44,977 bases of DNA, taken from the NCBI GenBank assembly GCA_947174325.1, contig CAMWIL010000004.1, forward strand, positions 1 to 44,977, read 5' to 3'. Each line of letters opens with the position of its first letter. Within the stretch, counting starts at the first letter, position 1. The notes below the pieces were generated by a model that saw nothing but the letters and a program-made list of their open reading frames with translations, made no database searches and was not told where the DNA came from. This stretch comes from an uncultured Clostridia bacterium. Lineage in GTDB: Bacteria; Bacillota; Clostridia; Christensenellales; UBA3700. The position numbers were made by a program, and so were the translations under genes. Of the stretch, positions 1-8,221 are shown piece after piece.

Positions 1-84
1 GTGGTGTAGGATAGAGAATTCTGTATCCTAACTTCTTAATTATTCACTATTCACTTTTCACTATTTTTAGTAGTGTATGGCTTC

Positions 85-191
85 AAAGAAGTTTCGCAAT
101 TATTTAAGCCATATTTTTTAGCGACACATAAAGGTAAATCGTAAATTAGCTAAACCAAAAACTATGAGCAAATAATTGCAAAAACTTCTTT
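85..191 (+). repeat. 107-nt hairpin-forming dispersed repeat, copy A
   Basis: The element starts with AAAGAAG and ends with the complementary CTTCTTT. Its two roughly 40-nt halves are imperfect inverted repeats: the left arm contains CAATTATTTAAGCC and the right arm GAGCAAATAATTG. Near-identical copies of 106 nt lie at 18163-18268 (same orientation) and 35310-35415 (inverted). It sits just beyond the 3' end of the XRE gene pair. No open frame of note is inside. It could be a small non-autonomous mobile element or a structured RNA; the sequence alone does not decide. Confidence 0.8.
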
Positions 192-226
192 TCGCGTTTG
201 CTCGTCGTGTTAGGAGATCATAAAAC

Positions 227-252
227 AAATGCAAGCGATTTCGCTTGCATTT
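227..252. terminator. bidirectional terminator-like hairpin after the XRE genes
   Basis: A perfect 12-bp stem (AAATGCAAGCGA pairing with TCGCTTGCATTT around a 2-nt centre) is followed by a short T run on the plus strand and preceded by an A-rich stretch. It lies 22 nt beyond the stop codon of the minus-strand XRE gene. A degenerate version (GCAAGCGATTTCGC then CTGCATTTTTCG) occupies the same place beyond the paralogous XRE gene near 34355-34380, so the 3' flanks of the two modules also share ancestry. Confidence 0.6.
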
Positions 253-274
253 TTCGTAATTGTTAATTGTTGAT

Positions 275-484
275 TTATTTATGAATATCCCGCCCTACAA
301 GTTCATCAAGACTTATATCGTAGAAGTCTGCTAAAATTATACAGAATTCTATAGTTGGATCATATACATTATTTTCCCAAGCACTAAGATTTGACTGTGC
401 AATTCCTGTTGCATTTGATACTTGCTCTTGTGTATATCCGCTAATTAGTCTTTGTTGTTTTAGTGCTTCACCGTAATTTTTCAT
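275..484 (-). CDS. XRE-family helix-turn-helix repressor (69 aa)
   Basis: This is a stand-alone HTH_3 DNA-binding domain. The recognition region reads TQEQVSNATGIAQSNLSAWE (about residues 18-37), followed by the hydrophobic core pattern FCIILADFYDISLDELVGRD typical of Cro/CI-like proteins. There is no effector domain, so it probably acts as a small homodimeric repressor. It lies 12 nt downstream of a second XRE gene on the same strand, and both are divergent from the SLOG-like gene at 877. No good ribosome binding site precedes the ATG. The C-terminal half closely resembles the XRE protein at 34396, its probable paralog. Confidence 0.85.
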   Translation of the reverse strand: MKNYGEALKQQRLISGYTQEQVSNATGIAQSNLSAWENNVYDPTIEFCIILADFYDISLDELVGRDIHK

Positions 485-496
485 ATTATCATTTTA

Positions 497-730
497 TCAA
501 TCAGATAAGTTTTCTCTTGCAAAGAGCGGAGAATCAAAGAATTCTTTGAGTGTAATGCCTAGACCTTCGCAAATATTATAAATAATGATTACTCCTATTG
601 ATTTATACTCGGCGAGCATACATAATGTTGAGCGTGATACGCCACACTTTTTTGCAAGTCCATAAACTGATAAATCATATTTTATTGCTAGATCATAAAT
701 TCTTTTTTGTATTGCTTCTGTTAAAGTCAT
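497..730 (-). CDS. XRE-family helix-turn-helix regulator (77 aa)
   Basis: This single-domain HTH protein has a recognition helix within LSVYGLAKKCGVSRSTLCML and a following ICEGLGITLKEFF segment, the usual small-XRE fold. It is the promoter-proximal gene of a two-gene minus-strand unit with the XRE gene at 275-484 (12-nt gap). It is divergent from the SLOG-like gene at 877, with palindromic sites between them. The ribosome binding site is weak. It is less similar to the XRE at 34396 than its neighbour is, so module 1 carries an extra regulator that module 2 lacks. The specific target is inferred, not shown. Confidence 0.82.
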   Translation of the reverse strand: MTLTEAIQKRIYDLAIKYDLSVYGLAKKCGVSRSTLCMLAEYKSIGVIIIYNICEGLGITLKEFFDSPLFARENLSD

Positions 731-747
731 AATATGATACTCATAAA

Positions 748-847
748 TAGTTTGGTCTACTGAACTAATTCTAATACTGACATATATTAAAAATAGTTTA
801 TTCTACTAAGCGTTTAGTTGACTAAAAACAAAAAATGACTGTATAAT
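748..847 (+). promoter_or_regulatory. divergent promoter region with XRE-type palindromes
   Basis: A plus-strand promoter reads TTGACT (818-823), an 18-nt spacer and TATAAT (842-847), 30 nt upstream of the SLOG-like gene. The -35 box overlaps the palindrome TTTAGTTGACTAAA (813-826). A second imperfect palindrome, TAGTT-N10-AACTA, lies at 748-767, close to the start of the divergent XRE gene, and related CTACT/AACTA half-sites lie between. This arrangement fits repression of the SLOG gene and autoregulation by one of the XRE proteins. Binding is inference. Confidence 0.6.
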
Positions 848-876
848 TATTCTAATGAAACTACAAAGAGGTCAAT

Positions 877-1413
877 ATGAAGGTAGCATTTATAGGACAT
901 AGTAAGTTCGGTGATAAGGTAGATAGAGATTTATTAGAGCAGAAAGTCCAAAATACAATAGAGAAATTGATTACGGAAGACGGGGCAGATGAATTTTTGT
1001 TTGGAGAAATGACAGGCTTTGATTCTATGTGTTACATTATTGTTTCGCAATTAAAAGAAAAATATCCGCAGATTAAACGCGTTTTTATAAGTCAGTACGG
1101 CGAACCAAATAAACAAATACAAAATAGTTTAAACGAATATTTTGAAGTATGCAAATATCCTATACCTGCGAGTACAATGAGAAAGAAGCCGCAGATTGAG
1201 AGAAATCAAATAATGATAGACGAGAGCGATTTGCTTATTGCGTACTACGACAAAGACTATAAGCCGGAATTTGAATATTTTGAAGAAATAATCTTTACGC
1301 AGACAGACAACAACACTCCGCCTTTGAGCAAAACAAAAATCGCTTTGACGTACGCTTTCAAAAAGGACAAGAAGTTTATCAATTTGTTTAGCGGAGAAAA
1401 CTCAAACGTTTGA
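877..1413 (+). CDS. SLOG-like (DUF1273/YpsA-type) Rossmann protein, paralog 1 (178 aa)
   Basis: The protein has the pattern of the SLOG/DUF1273 nucleotide-sensing Rossmann family. MKVAFIGHS (residues 1-9) corresponds to the usual first strand with its GHR-like motif. Residues near 38-50 match the family's glycine-containing loop. IERNQIMIDESDLLIAYYD (near 108-126) matches the family's xRNxWMIxxSDxVI motif, and KTKIALTYAFKKDKKFINLF ends the fold. The start is supported by GAGGT 5 nt upstream. It is divergent from two XRE genes and has a same-length paralog at 34729-35265, alignable without gaps and a little under half identical by eye. The ligand and function are unknown. It could be a nucleotide sensor in a stress or conflict module. 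Confidence 0.65.
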   Translation: MKVAFIGHSKFGDKVDRDLLEQKVQNTIEKLITEDGADEFLFGEMTGFDSMCYIIVSQLKEKYPQIKRVFISQYGEPNKQIQNSLNEYFEVCKYPIPASTMRKKPQIERNQIMIDESDLLIAYYDKDYKPEFEYFEEIIFTQTDNNTPPLSKTKIALTYAFKKDKKFINLFSGENSNV

Positions 1414-1501
1414 TGTGTTGGTGAGTTGTAACAAACGAAGATTTACATAAGTTGTTTATTAGACAAAGAGAAGTGTATATGGATATAGGTGCGTTCGGAA
1501 A

Positions 1502-1588
1502 AATATGCGTTTAGCAATATGTTGCTAAACGCATATTGAGCGCAAATTAAAATCCCTTGCTAGCAATGGTAGCAAGGGATTTTAATTT
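1502..1588. repeat. paired perfect hairpins
   Basis: Hairpin 1 (1502-1537) pairs ATGCGTTTAGCAA with TTGCTAAACGCAT around a 4-nt loop. Hairpin 2 (1544-1588) pairs a 19-nt arm containing ATCCCTTGCTA with its exact complement around a 7-nt loop, flanked by A-rich and T-rich tracts like a bidirectional terminator. Hairpin 2 may terminate the SLOG gene. A degenerate hairpin pair with the same cores lies at 18338-18363 and 18388-18406, so this is probably a repeat family and not a simple terminator. Confidence 0.6.
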
Positions 1589-1757
1589 AGTGAGAAAGTA
1601 TATTGATCTATAAAGCGAATACAAAAAGCGTCGCGAATTCAAAAAGATTCGTCATATTCACGGTTTTGATCGACGTAGCAGAGTGGGGCAGGCGAAATGC
1701 GCGGTTTTCGATTATTATTCTAATAGTTTTTGATAAAAAATATTGTATTAATAATGG

Positions 1758-1906
1758 AAATCGCGCAGTCGCGCCTATTCTCGCGGCAATTTAATCTTCT
1801 ATCCAAATCTAATCAATTTTTAGAACGAAGATAACGCCATTAATATCGTACTGATAAAGCAAATCGCGCAGTCGCGCCTATTCTCATAGCAATTTAATCT
1901 TTATCC
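1758..1906. repeat. two-copy direct repeat upstream of the S10 operon
   Basis: Copies at 1758-1804 and 1861-1906 share the run AAATCGCGCAGTCGCGCC and, after a 3-4 nt difference, GCAATTTAATCTT. A looser shared block (AATTTTTAG then CGAA) follows each copy near 1815 and 1962, so the ancestral unit may be about 100 nt. No coding role is evident. Confidence 0.65.
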
Positions 1907-2021
1907 ATAGTTCAAACAATTCAATCATCTATCCGTATCATTCAATATCGCTTAAAATAACCAATTTTTAGGGCGAAAATACTGTTTTTGAAAATTTTAC
2001 ATAAATTTTACATTCATATAA

Positions 2022-2050
2022 TTGCGTATTTTCTATATATCTTGTAAAAT
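2022..2050 (+). promoter_or_regulatory. probable promoter of the S10-spc ribosomal operon
   Basis: TTGCGT (2022-2027), a 17-nt spacer and TAAAAT (2045-2050) form a reasonable vegetative sigma-factor promoter. A second possible -10 (TATAAT, 2017-2022) overlaps its upstream end. It lies about 200 nt before rpsJ and gives a long leader. Confidence 0.55.
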
Positions 2051-2089
2051 CATTTGTGCTTATGCCAAAAGGGATGAAGCGGGAGGTTA

Positions 2090-2220
2090 CTGCTTATATA
2101 AGGAGAGAACTTCCGCAGACAAGTGTCCGACAATCGGGCGACTAACGGAATTGGGCTATTCTGCAAGCCCATTTTTAAAGGCAGAGGCGGAACGCACGGA
2201 AGTGTGTAGAGAAAAAATAA
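2090..2220 (+). promoter_or_regulatory. S10-operon leader with attenuator-like hairpin
   Basis: The leader contains a terminator-like hairpin: TGGGCT (2152-2157) pairs with AGCCCA (2166-2171), directly followed by TTTTT (2172-2176). Upstream, CTTCCGC (near 2110) can pair with CGGAA (near 2146) or with GGCGGAA and CGGAAG further down (near 2186-2202), giving mutually exclusive folds. This resembles autogenous attenuation of ribosomal operons, but the stem is short (6 bp) and no known leader family is recognised. A spurious open frame runs through it. Confidence 0.45.
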
Positions 2221-2247
2221 AAGTTAGGTAAAAAAGGAGAAAGAAAA

Positions 2248-2556
2248 ATGGCAGGACAAACAATCAGAATCAGATTAAGAGCGTACGATCACAACCTTAT
2301 CGACCTTGCGTCGGATAAGATAGTAGAGACGGCTAAGAGAAGCGGCGTACAGGTTTCCGGACCTATCCCACTTCCTACGGAAAAAGAAATCGTTACGATC
2401 ATCAGAGCGGTTCACAAGTATAAGGACAGCAGAGAGCAATTCGAATTGCGTACTCATAAAAGACTTATCGATATTATGAACCCGACCGCTAAGGCTGTTG
2501 ACGCGCTTATGAAACTCGATTTGCCCGCAGGCGTTGATATTCAAATCAAACTGTAA
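2248..2556 (+). CDS. rpsJ: 30S ribosomal protein S10
   Basis: The 102-residue protein matches S10 over its whole length, including the conserved [20 protein letters not shown] stretch and the following [10 protein letters not shown]10 sits in the head of the small subunit and doubles as NusE, the NusB partner in antitermination. It is the first gene of the S10-spc cluster, with GGAG 8 nt before the ATG. An 83-nt gap separates it from rplC, the widest in this operon before the break after rpmJ. Confidence 0.98.
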   Translation: MAGQTIRIRLRAYDHNLIDLASDKIVETAKRSGVQVSGPIPLPTEKEIVTIIRAVHKYKDSREQFELRTHKRLIDIMNPTAKAVDALMKLDLPAGVDIQIKL

Positions 2557-2639
2557 GCAATATAAAAACAATAATATTAGTCAATTAAAAACTGCAACAA
2601 GCGGTTTTGCGAAATAAAATAGGAGGATGAACTTTATCT

Positions 2640-3260
2640 ATGAATAAAGCAATCATTGGAAAAAAGTTAGCAATGAGTCAGATTTTTGCACCGGACGGCA
2701 CAGTTATTCCTGTTACGATCGTTCAGGCCGGTCCGTGTCCGATCGTGCAAAAGAAAACCCTTGACAACGACGGCTACGAAGCTCTTCAAATCGCATTCGG
2801 CGATATCAAAGAGAAGAACGTAAACAAGCCTGTAAAGGGTCATTACAAGAAAGCAGGCGTTACGCCTAGAAGAGTTTTGAGAGAATTCAGAACGGAAGTC
2901 GCTTCTTACGAACTCGGTCAGGAATTGACTTGCGCGCAATTTGCGGAGGGATCTCTCGTAGACGTAAGCGGTACGTCCAAAGGACACGGCTTTACCGGCG
3001 CGGTAAAGAGATGGAATCACCACTGCGGTCCTATGGCGCACGGTTCGGGTTATCACAGAGGCGTAGGTTCTATGGGCGCTTGTTCTACTCCTTCAAGAGT
3101 ATTCAAGAACAAGAAAATGTCCGGACATTGGGGTAATGAGAAAGTTACTGTCAGAAACCTCACAGTGGCAAGAGTCGATGCCGAACGTAATCTTCTTTTC
3201 ATCAAGGGCGCTATCCCCGGAGCAAAGGGTAACGTTGTTGTTGTAAAGCAAAACGGTTAA
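2640..3260 (+). CDS. rplC: 50S ribosomal protein L3
   Basis: The 206-residue protein begins MNKAIIGKKLAMSQIF, the L3 start, and carries the conserved loop GTSKGHGFTGAVKRWNHH that reaches toward the peptidyl transferase centre. L3 is an early 23S rRNA-binding assembly protein. GGAGG lies 13 nt before the ATG, longer than for its neighbours; an ATG directly after the GGAGG is out of frame and closes after six codons. It is followed after 14 nt by rplD. Confidence 0.98.
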   Translation: MNKAIIGKKLAMSQIFAPDGTVIPVTIVQAGPCPIVQKKTLDNDGYEALQIAFGDIKEKNVNKPVKGHYKKAGVTPRRVLREFRTEVASYELGQELTCAQFAEGSLVDVSGTSKGHGFTGAVKRWNHHCGPMAHGSGYHRGVGSMGACSTPSRVFKNKKMSGHWGNEKVTVRNLTVARVDAERNLLFIKGAIPGAKGNVVVVKQNG

Positions 3261-3274
3261 AGGAGTGAGCAAAA

Positions 3275-3907
3275 ATGAAGGTTAATGTTTTAGATATAAA
3301 AGCAAAGAAAGTAGGCGAGATCGAACTCAACGACGCAGTATTCGGCGTTGAATACAACGAAGCGCTTATTCACCAGGTAGTAGTTGCTCAGTTGGCGAAC
3401 AAAAGACAAGGCACGAAGTCCACTTTGACTCGTACGGAAGTTAGAGGCGGAGGCAAGAAGCCTTGGAGACAAAAGGGCACGGGTCGCGCTAGACAAGGCA
3501 GCATCAGAAGTCCGCAATGGACGGGCGGCGGCGTAGTATTCGCTCCGAAGCCAAGAGATTTCTCGCAGAAGATAAACAAGAAGATGAAGACAGCGGCTAC
3601 TCTTTCCGCATTGAGCGCAAAGGTAAGCGACAACGATTTCATCGTGTTGGACAAACTTCAACTTGAAGCTGCGAAGACCAAGTATATCGCTCAAATGCTC
3701 AAAGCTTTTGAGATCAATAGCAAGGTTTTGATCGCAGTAGCAAACGATGACGAAGCAGTTTTGAGAGCGTGCGCAAACATTCAGAACGTTACGCTTATCA
3801 ACGCGGATCTCGTAAACGTTTACGATTTGGCTGCCAACACAAAATGTATCTTCACCGTTGACGCGGTCAACAAGATCCAAAGCAGATTTGAGGAGGTATG
3901 CGAATAA
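3275..3907 (+). CDS. rplD: 50S ribosomal protein L4
   Basis: The 210-residue protein has the L4 hallmark loop [20 protein letters not shown], which lines the exit tunnel, followed by [13 protein letters not shown]. In E. coli L4 represses its own operon, and in this cluster it could act on the S10 leader, though that is only a possibility. The stop codon overlaps the next start by one base (TAATG), so rplW is likely translationally coupled. Confidence 0.98.
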   Translation: MKVNVLDIKAKKVGEIELNDAVFGVEYNEALIHQVVVAQLANKRQGTKSTLTRTEVRGGGKKPWRQKGTGRARQGSIRSPQWTGGGVVFAPKPRDFSQKINKKMKTAATLSALSAKVSDNDFIVLDKLQLEAAKTKYIAQMLKAFEINSKVLIAVANDDEAVLRACANIQNVTLINADLVNVYDLAANTKCIFTVDAVNKIQSRFEEVCE

Positions 3908-4197
3908 TGAATAAATATGATATTATTATATCCCCTATCCTTACGGAAAAGAGTTATGACGGTATCGCTGATAAAAAGTATACTTTCAAAGTAGCGCAAG
4001 AGGCTACGAAAACTCAGATAAAGGTTGCCGTTGAAGACATCTTCGGCGTAAAGGTAGCAAAAGTCAACACTGTAAACGTTGACGGCAAGAAAAAGAGAAT
4101 GGGCAAGTACGAAGGTACGACGACCGGTTACAAGAAAGCCGTAGTTACGTTGACACAAGATAGCAAGACGATCGAATTCTTCGAGAGTTTGGCATAA
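3907..4197 (+). CDS. rplW: 50S ribosomal protein L23
   Basis: From ATG 3907 the protein is 96 residues and starts [16 protein letters not shown], the normal L23 N-terminus. An ATG at 3898 would add three residues, but it lies 1 nt from the AGGAGG at 3891-3896, too close for initiation; the 3907 start has a 10-nt spacing and overlaps the rplD stop. L23 sits at the tunnel exit and docks trigger factor and SRP. The conserved [19 protein letters not shown] loop is present. Confidence 0.95.
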   Translation: MNKYDIIISPILTEKSYDGIADKKYTFKVAQEATKTQIKVAVEDIFGVKVAKVNTVNVDGKKKRMGKYEGTTTGYKKAVVTLTQDSKTIEFFESLA

Positions 4198-4212
4198 TGG
4201 GAGGACAAGATA

Positions 4213-5037
4213 ATGGCTATTAAGAGATATAAACCAACTTCTCCCGCGCGTCGTTTTATGACAGTATCGGCGTTTACCGAGATCACGACGACCGTTCCCG
4301 AAAAGAGTTTGCTTCAATCTTTGAACAAATCGGGCGGTAGAAACGCGACAGGTAGAATTACCGTTAGACACATCGGCGGCGGCAACAGAAGAAAGTACAG
4401 AATAATTGATTTCAAGCGTAATAAGGATAACGTTCCCGCAAAGGTAGCTTCCATTGAGTACGATCCAAACCGCAGCGCAAACATCGCGCTTTTGGTATAC
4501 GCAGACGGAGAAAAGAGATACATTATCGCGCCTCTCGGTTTGCAAAAGGGCGACACCGTTATGAGCGGCGAAAATGCGGACATCAAGACGGGCAATACGC
4601 TTCCTCTTGAAAAGATCCCCGTAGGTACGGTTATCCACAATATAGAAATGCATCCCGGCAAGGGCGGTCAGATCGCAAGATCGGCAGGCAATTCGGCTCA
4701 ATTGATGGCTAAGGAAGGCAAGTACGCTACGCTCAGACTTCCGAGCGGCGAAATGAGATATCTTCCTATCAAGTGCAGAGCTACGATCGGTCAGGTCGGC
4801 AATCTCGAACACGAGATCGTTTCTATCGGTAAGGCAGGTCGCAAACGTCATATGGGCGTTAGACCGACGGTCCGCGGCGTTGTAATGAACCCTTGCGACC
4901 ACCCGCACGGCGGTGGCGAAGGCAAGTCGCCTATCGGTATGCCTAGTCCTGTAACTCCTTGGGGTAAACCTGCTTTGGGTTACAAGACCAGAAAGAAGAA
5001 CAAGAGCAATAAGTTCATCATCAAGCGTGTGAACTAG
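4213..5037 (+). CDS. rplB: 50S ribosomal protein L2
   Basis: At 274 residues this is full-length L2, with the RNA-binding core [18 protein letters not shown] and the C-terminal [15 protein letters not shown] motif. Its histidine lies close to the peptidyl transferase centre and matters for peptide bond formation and subunit joining. It sits 15 nt after rplW with a GGAGG site and 11 nt before rpsS. Confidence 0.98.
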   Translation: MAIKRYKPTSPARRFMTVSAFTEITTTVPEKSLLQSLNKSGGRNATGRITVRHIGGGNRRKYRIIDFKRNKDNVPAKVASIEYDPNRSANIALLVYADGEKRYIIAPLGLQKGDTVMSGENADIKTGNTLPLEKIPVGTVIHNIEMHPGKGGQIARSAGNSAQLMAKEGKYATLRLPSGEMRYLPIKCRATIGQVGNLEHEIVSIGKAGRKRHMGVRPTVRGVVMNPCDHPHGGGEGKSPIGMPSPVTPWGKPALGYKTRKKNKSNKFIIKRVN

Positions 5038-5048
5038 GAGGAGCGAAA

Positions 5049-5327
5049 ATGAGTAGATCAGTAAAAAAAGGACCTTTCGTTGAAAAGAGACTTATAGACA
5101 GAATTATCGCAATGAACAACGCCAACGAGAAGAAAGTCGTTAAGACTTGGTCAAGATCTTCGACGATCTTCCCGGATATGGTAGGACACACGATCGCCGT
5201 ACACGACGGCAGAAAGCACGTACCCGTATATATCACCGAAGATATGGTCGGCTGCAAACTCGGCGAGTTCGCTCCGACAAGAACCTTCAAGGGTCACGCC
5301 GGCGAGAAAACGACAGGAAGGAGATAA
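5049..5327 (+). CDS. rpsS: 30S ribosomal protein S19
   Basis: The 92-residue protein starts [15 protein letters not shown], the S19 signature, and contains [17 protein letters not shown] and [14 protein letters not shown]19 sits in the 30S head beside S13 and contacts the A-site tRNA region and the B1a bridge. GGAGG is 8 nt upstream of the ATG. The gene ends 3 nt before rplV, whose ribosome binding site lies inside the last codons of rpsS. Confidence 0.98.
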   Translation: MSRSVKKGPFVEKRLIDRIIAMNNANEKKVVKTWSRSSTIFPDMVGHTIAVHDGRKHVPVYITEDMVGCKLGEFAPTRTFKGHAGEKTTGRR

Positions 5328-5330
5328 AAA

Positions 5331-5738
5331 ATGGCAAAGAGATTAAGAGAAAAAGCACAGGCTCGTAAAGACAATGCCGACAAGCGTCCAAGCGCTACAG
5401 TTAAGTATGTAAGAATGTCTCCCGACAAAGTAAGAATAGTACTTGATATTATTAGAGGAAAGAGCTACGTCGAAGCTTTGGCAATTTTGAAGTTTACACG
5501 CAAGGCTGCTTGCGAACCGCTTATCAAATTGCTCAACTCGGCGGCGGCAAACGCGGAAGACCATTTGAATATGAGCAAGAGCGATCTTTACGTTGCAGAA
5601 TGTTTCGCAAACGCAGGTCCTATCCTCAAACGTATCAGAGCAAGAGCAAAGGGAAGCGCGGCAAGAATAAACAAGCGCACCTGCCACATCACGATAATTC
5701 TTGATGAAAAAACACAAGACGCTGCAAGCGCTAAATAA
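5331..5738 (+). CDS. rplV: 50S ribosomal protein L22
   Basis: The 135-residue protein matches L22, with the conserved [20 protein letters not shown] segment and the C-terminal beta-hairpin [20 protein letters not shown] that lines the exit tunnel. It carries an N-terminal basic stretch of about 20 residues ([20 protein letters not shown]) beyond the minimal family core. That is a modest extension seen in several Firmicutes. It is tightly packed between rpsS (3 nt) and rpsC (17 nt). Confidence 0.97.
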   Translation: MAKRLREKAQARKDNADKRPSATVKYVRMSPDKVRIVLDIIRGKSYVEALAILKFTRKAACEPLIKLLNSAAANAEDHLNMSKSDLYVAECFANAGPILKRIRARAKGSAARINKRTCHITIILDEKTQDAASAK

Positions 5739-5755
5739 GCAAGGAGGTATTAAAA

Positions 5756-6445
5756 ATGGGTCAAAAAGTTAGTCCACACGGCTTAAGAGTCGGCGTTATT
5801 AAAGAGTGGAACGCGCAATGGTATGCTGACAAGAAGAATTTTTCCAAGAACCTTGTCGAAGACCACAAGATAAGAACTTATCTTAAAAAGAAGTATTATC
5901 AATGCTCGATTTCCAAAATAACGATCAGCAGAATACTTTCTTCGGCAAACGACATCGTTATCGTTACGATCTACACCTCCAAACCGGGTATTATGATCGG
6001 TAAAGCTGGCGCAGGCGTTGAGCAGATCAAAAAAGAAGTTATGAAGCTTGCTCCCAAGAAGAGCGTAAGCATCAATATTATGGAAGTTAAGAGACCTGAC
6101 ACGGACGCTCAACTTATCGCGGAAAACATCGCCGCTCAGCTCGAAAAGCGTACCGCTTTCAGAAGAGCAATGAAGGGATGTATCTCCAAGGCTATGAAGA
6201 GCGGCGTCAAAGGTATCAAGACTAAGGTTTCTGGTCGTCTCGACGGCGCGGAAATCGCAAGATCGGAAAGCTACCACGAAGGTTCTATCCCTCTTCAAAC
6301 TTTGAGAGCGGATATCGACTACGGTACTGCCGAGGCGCATACGACTTTCGGTATCATCGGCGTAAAAGTATGGGTTTACAAGGGTGAAGTACTCGGAAAG
6401 AGCGCAACCAATGCAAAAGAGAATAAGGAAGGAGGTAACGCGTAA
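5756..6445 (+). CDS. rpsC: 30S ribosomal protein S3
   Basis: The 229-residue protein begins [19 protein letters not shown] and contains the KH-domain loop [14 protein letters not shown] and the C-terminal domain with [16 protein letters not shown]3 forms part of the mRNA entry channel and contributes to helicase activity. Its stop codon overlaps the rplP start by one base. Confidence 0.98.
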   Translation: MGQKVSPHGLRVGVIKEWNAQWYADKKNFSKNLVEDHKIRTYLKKKYYQCSISKITISRILSSANDIVIVTIYTSKPGIMIGKAGAGVEQIKKEVMKLAPKKSVSINIMEVKRPDTDAQLIAENIAAQLEKRTAFRRAMKGCISKAMKSGVKGIKTKVSGRLDGAEIARSESYHEGSIPLQTLRADIDYGTAEAHTTFGIIGVKVWVYKGEVLGKSATNAKENKEGGNA

Positions 6446-6876
6446 TGTTAATGCCTAAAAGAGTAAAAAGACGTCGTGTTCATCGCGGAAGATTGACCGG
6501 ACAGGCAAACAAGGGCAACAAAGTGGCATACGGCGAATACGGTCTCGTAGCGCTCGAGCCGAGTTGGATTACCTCCAACCAAATAGAAGCAGCCCGTATC
6601 GCAATGACACGTTACATCAAGAGAGGCGGTAAAGTTTGGATAAACATTTTCCCGCACAAACCTATAACAAAAAAACCTGCTGAAACCAGAATGGGTAGCG
6701 GTAAGGGTAGCGTAGAATACTGGGTAGCAGTAGTAAAGCCGGGCCGTGTAATGTTTGAAATGGCTGGTGTAAGTGAAGAAGTCGCTCGCGAAGCGCTCAG
6801 ACTTGCATCCCACAAGTTGCCGGTAAAGTGCAAGTTTGTTAAGAGAGAAGAGGTGAGTGAAGATGAAAGCAAGTAA
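6445..6876 (+). CDS. rplP: 50S ribosomal protein L16
   Basis: The 143-residue protein begins [15 protein letters not shown], the standard L16 start, which favours ATG 6445 over the ATG two codons later. The segment [19 protein letters not shown] near residues 81-99 is the family core around the A-site loop. GGAGG lies 8 nt before the start. The last 14 nt overlap the rpmC start. Confidence 0.97.
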   Translation: MLMPKRVKRRRVHRGRLTGQANKGNKVAYGEYGLVALEPSWITSNQIEAARIAMTRYIKRGGKVWINIFPHKPITKKPAETRMGSGKGSVEYWVAVVKPGRVMFEMAGVSEEVAREALRLASHKLPVKCKFVKREEVSEDESK

Positions 6877-7105
6877 TTTTTTCGAGATGACAAATGACGA
6901 ACTTAATCTCAAATTGAACGAGTTGAAGGAAGAACTTTTCAATCTTCGCTTTAAGCACAAAGCAGGACAACTCGAAAACGCAAATCAACTTGCAATATGC
7001 AAGAAAGATATCGCAAGAGTAAAGACGGTTATCCGTCAAAGAGAACTCGGCATTTCTCAAGAGCCTGCTAAGGCGGCTAAGAAAGCAACAAAGAAATCTA
7101 AATAA
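6863..7105 (+). CDS. rpmC: 50S ribosomal protein L29
   Basis: From ATG 6863 the product is 80 residues, starting [14 protein letters not shown], with the core [19 protein letters not shown] that marks L29. A GTG at 6857 is possible but sits directly on the GAGGTGA ribosome binding site. The start lies inside the end of rplP. L29 is a two-helix protein at the tunnel exit beside L23. The C-terminus has a short lysine/alanine-rich tail ([12 protein letters not shown]). Confidence 0.95.
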   Translation: MKASNFFEMTNDELNLKLNELKEELFNLRFKHKAGQLENANQLAICKKDIARVKTVIRQRELGISQEPAKAAKKATKKSK

Positions 7106-7120
7106 GGAGGATAACAAAAC

Positions 7121-7378
7121 ATGGAAGAAAGAAATCTCAGAAAAACCAGAGTTGGCGTTGTAGTCAGCGACAAGATGGATAAGACTGTTGTCGTTGCTAT
7201 CAAAGAGCGTGTTAAACATCCTCTTTACGGTAAGATTGTCAACAGAACAAAGACGTTCAAGGCTCACGATGAGCAAAATGAATGTGGCATAGGCGATACC
7301 GTTCGTATCGTCGAAACAAGACCTCTGTCCAAAGAGAAACGTTGGAGAGTGGTTGAGATCGTCGAAAAGGCTAAATAA
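7121..7378 (+). CDS. rpsQ: 30S ribosomal protein S17
   Basis: The 85-residue OB-fold protein contains [20 protein letters not shown] and the [10 protein letters not shown] segment, both S17 signatures. S17 is a primary 16S rRNA-binding protein in the body of the 30S subunit. AGGAGG precedes the start by 10 nt. rplN follows after 12 nt. Confidence 0.98.
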   Translation: MEERNLRKTRVGVVVSDKMDKTVVVAIKERVKHPLYGKIVNRTKTFKAHDEQNECGIGDTVRIVETRPLSKEKRWRVVEIVEKAK

Positions 7379-7390
7379 GGAGGACCGAAT

Positions 7391-7759
7391 ATGATACAAC
7401 CGGAAACAAGATTGGCAGTTGCGGACAATTCAGGCGCAAAGGAAATCAAGTGTATTAGAGTTATGGGCGGATCCTTCCGTAGAAGCGGTAATATAGGCGA
7501 CGTTATCGTTGCGGCAGTTCAGGCTGCTACTCCGGGCGGCGCAGTTAAGAAAGGCGACGTAGTTAAGGCTGTAATCGTCAGAACCAAGAAAGGTATCAGA
7601 AGAACAGACGGTTCGCACATCAGATTTGATGACAACGCCGCAGTTATTATCGACAACCAAAAACAACCGAGAGGCACGCGTATCTTTGGACCAATCGCCA
7701 GAGAGCTTAGAGATAAAGATTATATGAAGATCATATCTCTCGCCCCTGAGGTAATCTAA
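7391..7759 (+). CDS. rplN: 50S ribosomal protein L14
   Basis: At 122 residues this is a textbook-length L14, with [18 protein letters not shown] at the N-terminus and [20 protein letters not shown] near the C-terminus. L14 sits at the subunit interface, forming bridges with 16S rRNA, and is the docking site for the silencing factor RsfS. It starts 12 nt after rpsQ with AGGAGG. Confidence 0.98.
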   Translation: MIQPETRLAVADNSGAKEIKCIRVMGGSFRRSGNIGDVIVAAVQAATPGGAVKKGDVVKAVIVRTKKGIRRTDGSHIRFDDNAAVIIDNQKQPRGTRIFGPIARELRDKDYMKIISLAPEVI

Positions 7760-7774
7760 CGGAGGTAGACCACT

Positions 7775-8206
7775 ATGAGTATGAATGTTAAGAAGGGCGA
7801 CGCGGTAAAGATCATCGCGGGCTCGGATAAAGGTAAGACAGGTCAGGTTTTGGCAGTAAACACCAAGTCCAATAGAGTGGTTCTCAAAGGCGACGGCTTG
7901 AAGACCGTGAAGTGTTTCGTTAAACCTCGTAACGCTCAGGAAAAGGGCGGCATTATAGAGAGAGAGGCTTCGATCAACGTTTCCAACGTTATGATCATCT
8001 GCCCAAGCTGTAATGCGGCTACGAGAGTAGGTCACAGCGTCACCGTTGACGAAAACGGCAAGTCTGTAAAAAACCGTATCTGTAAGAAGTGCGGAGCGTC
8101 TTTGGACGTAAAGGCTGCTAAAGCTGCTAAGACGGCTAAGAAAGCTACGAAGAAGACCGCTACTAAAGCAAAAAAGACCGTGAAGACGGAAGAAGAAAAC
8201 AACTAA
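7775..8206 (+). CDS. rplX: 50S ribosomal protein L24, zinc-ribbon variant with basic tail
   Basis: The N-terminal KOW domain (KKGDAVKIIAGSDKGKTGQV) identifies L24, an assembly initiator near the tunnel exit. Unlike the common form, the second half carries two Cys pairs, C76-x2-C79 and C103-x2-C106, spaced like a zinc ribbon, then an alanine/lysine-rich tail of about 30 residues (KAAKTAKKATKKTATKAKK). At 143 residues it is about 35-40 longer than B. subtilis L24. The start at 7775 is favoured because GGAGG is 9 nt upstream; ATG 7781 would be 15 nt away. Confidence 0.96.
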   Translation: MSMNVKKGDAVKIIAGSDKGKTGQVLAVNTKSNRVVLKGDGLKTVKCFVKPRNAQEKGGIIEREASINVSNVMIICPSCNAATRVGHSVTVDENGKSVKNRICKKCGASLDVKAAKAAKTAKKATKKTATKAKKTVKTEEENN

Positions 8207-8221
8207 TGGAGGATAACGACT

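Larger units (their letters stand above)
1414..2021. other. gene-free region with hairpins and direct repeats
   Basis: I see no convincing gene between the SLOG-like gene and the S10 operon. The region holds two back-to-back hairpins (1502-1588) and two copies of a roughly 46-nt direct repeat (1758-1804 and 1861-1906). Short open frames here (for example 1603-1794) use atypical codons, lack a ribosome binding site, and overlap the repeats, so I do not call them. Confidence 0.6.

Noticed and set aside
1603-1794. 63-codon open frame in the gap before the S10 operon
   Set aside because: No ribosome binding site, unusual codons and overlap with the direct repeat; no family resemblance.
2022-2231. 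Open frame of 69 codons through the S10 leader
   Set aside because: It starts on a TTG inside the promoter, has no ribosome binding site, and crosses the attenuator hairpin; it is not like a leader peptide.
3820-4908. 362-codon open frame on the minus strand across rplW-rplB
   Set aside because: Antisense to ribosomal genes, with a composition expected from complementary codons; not a gene.
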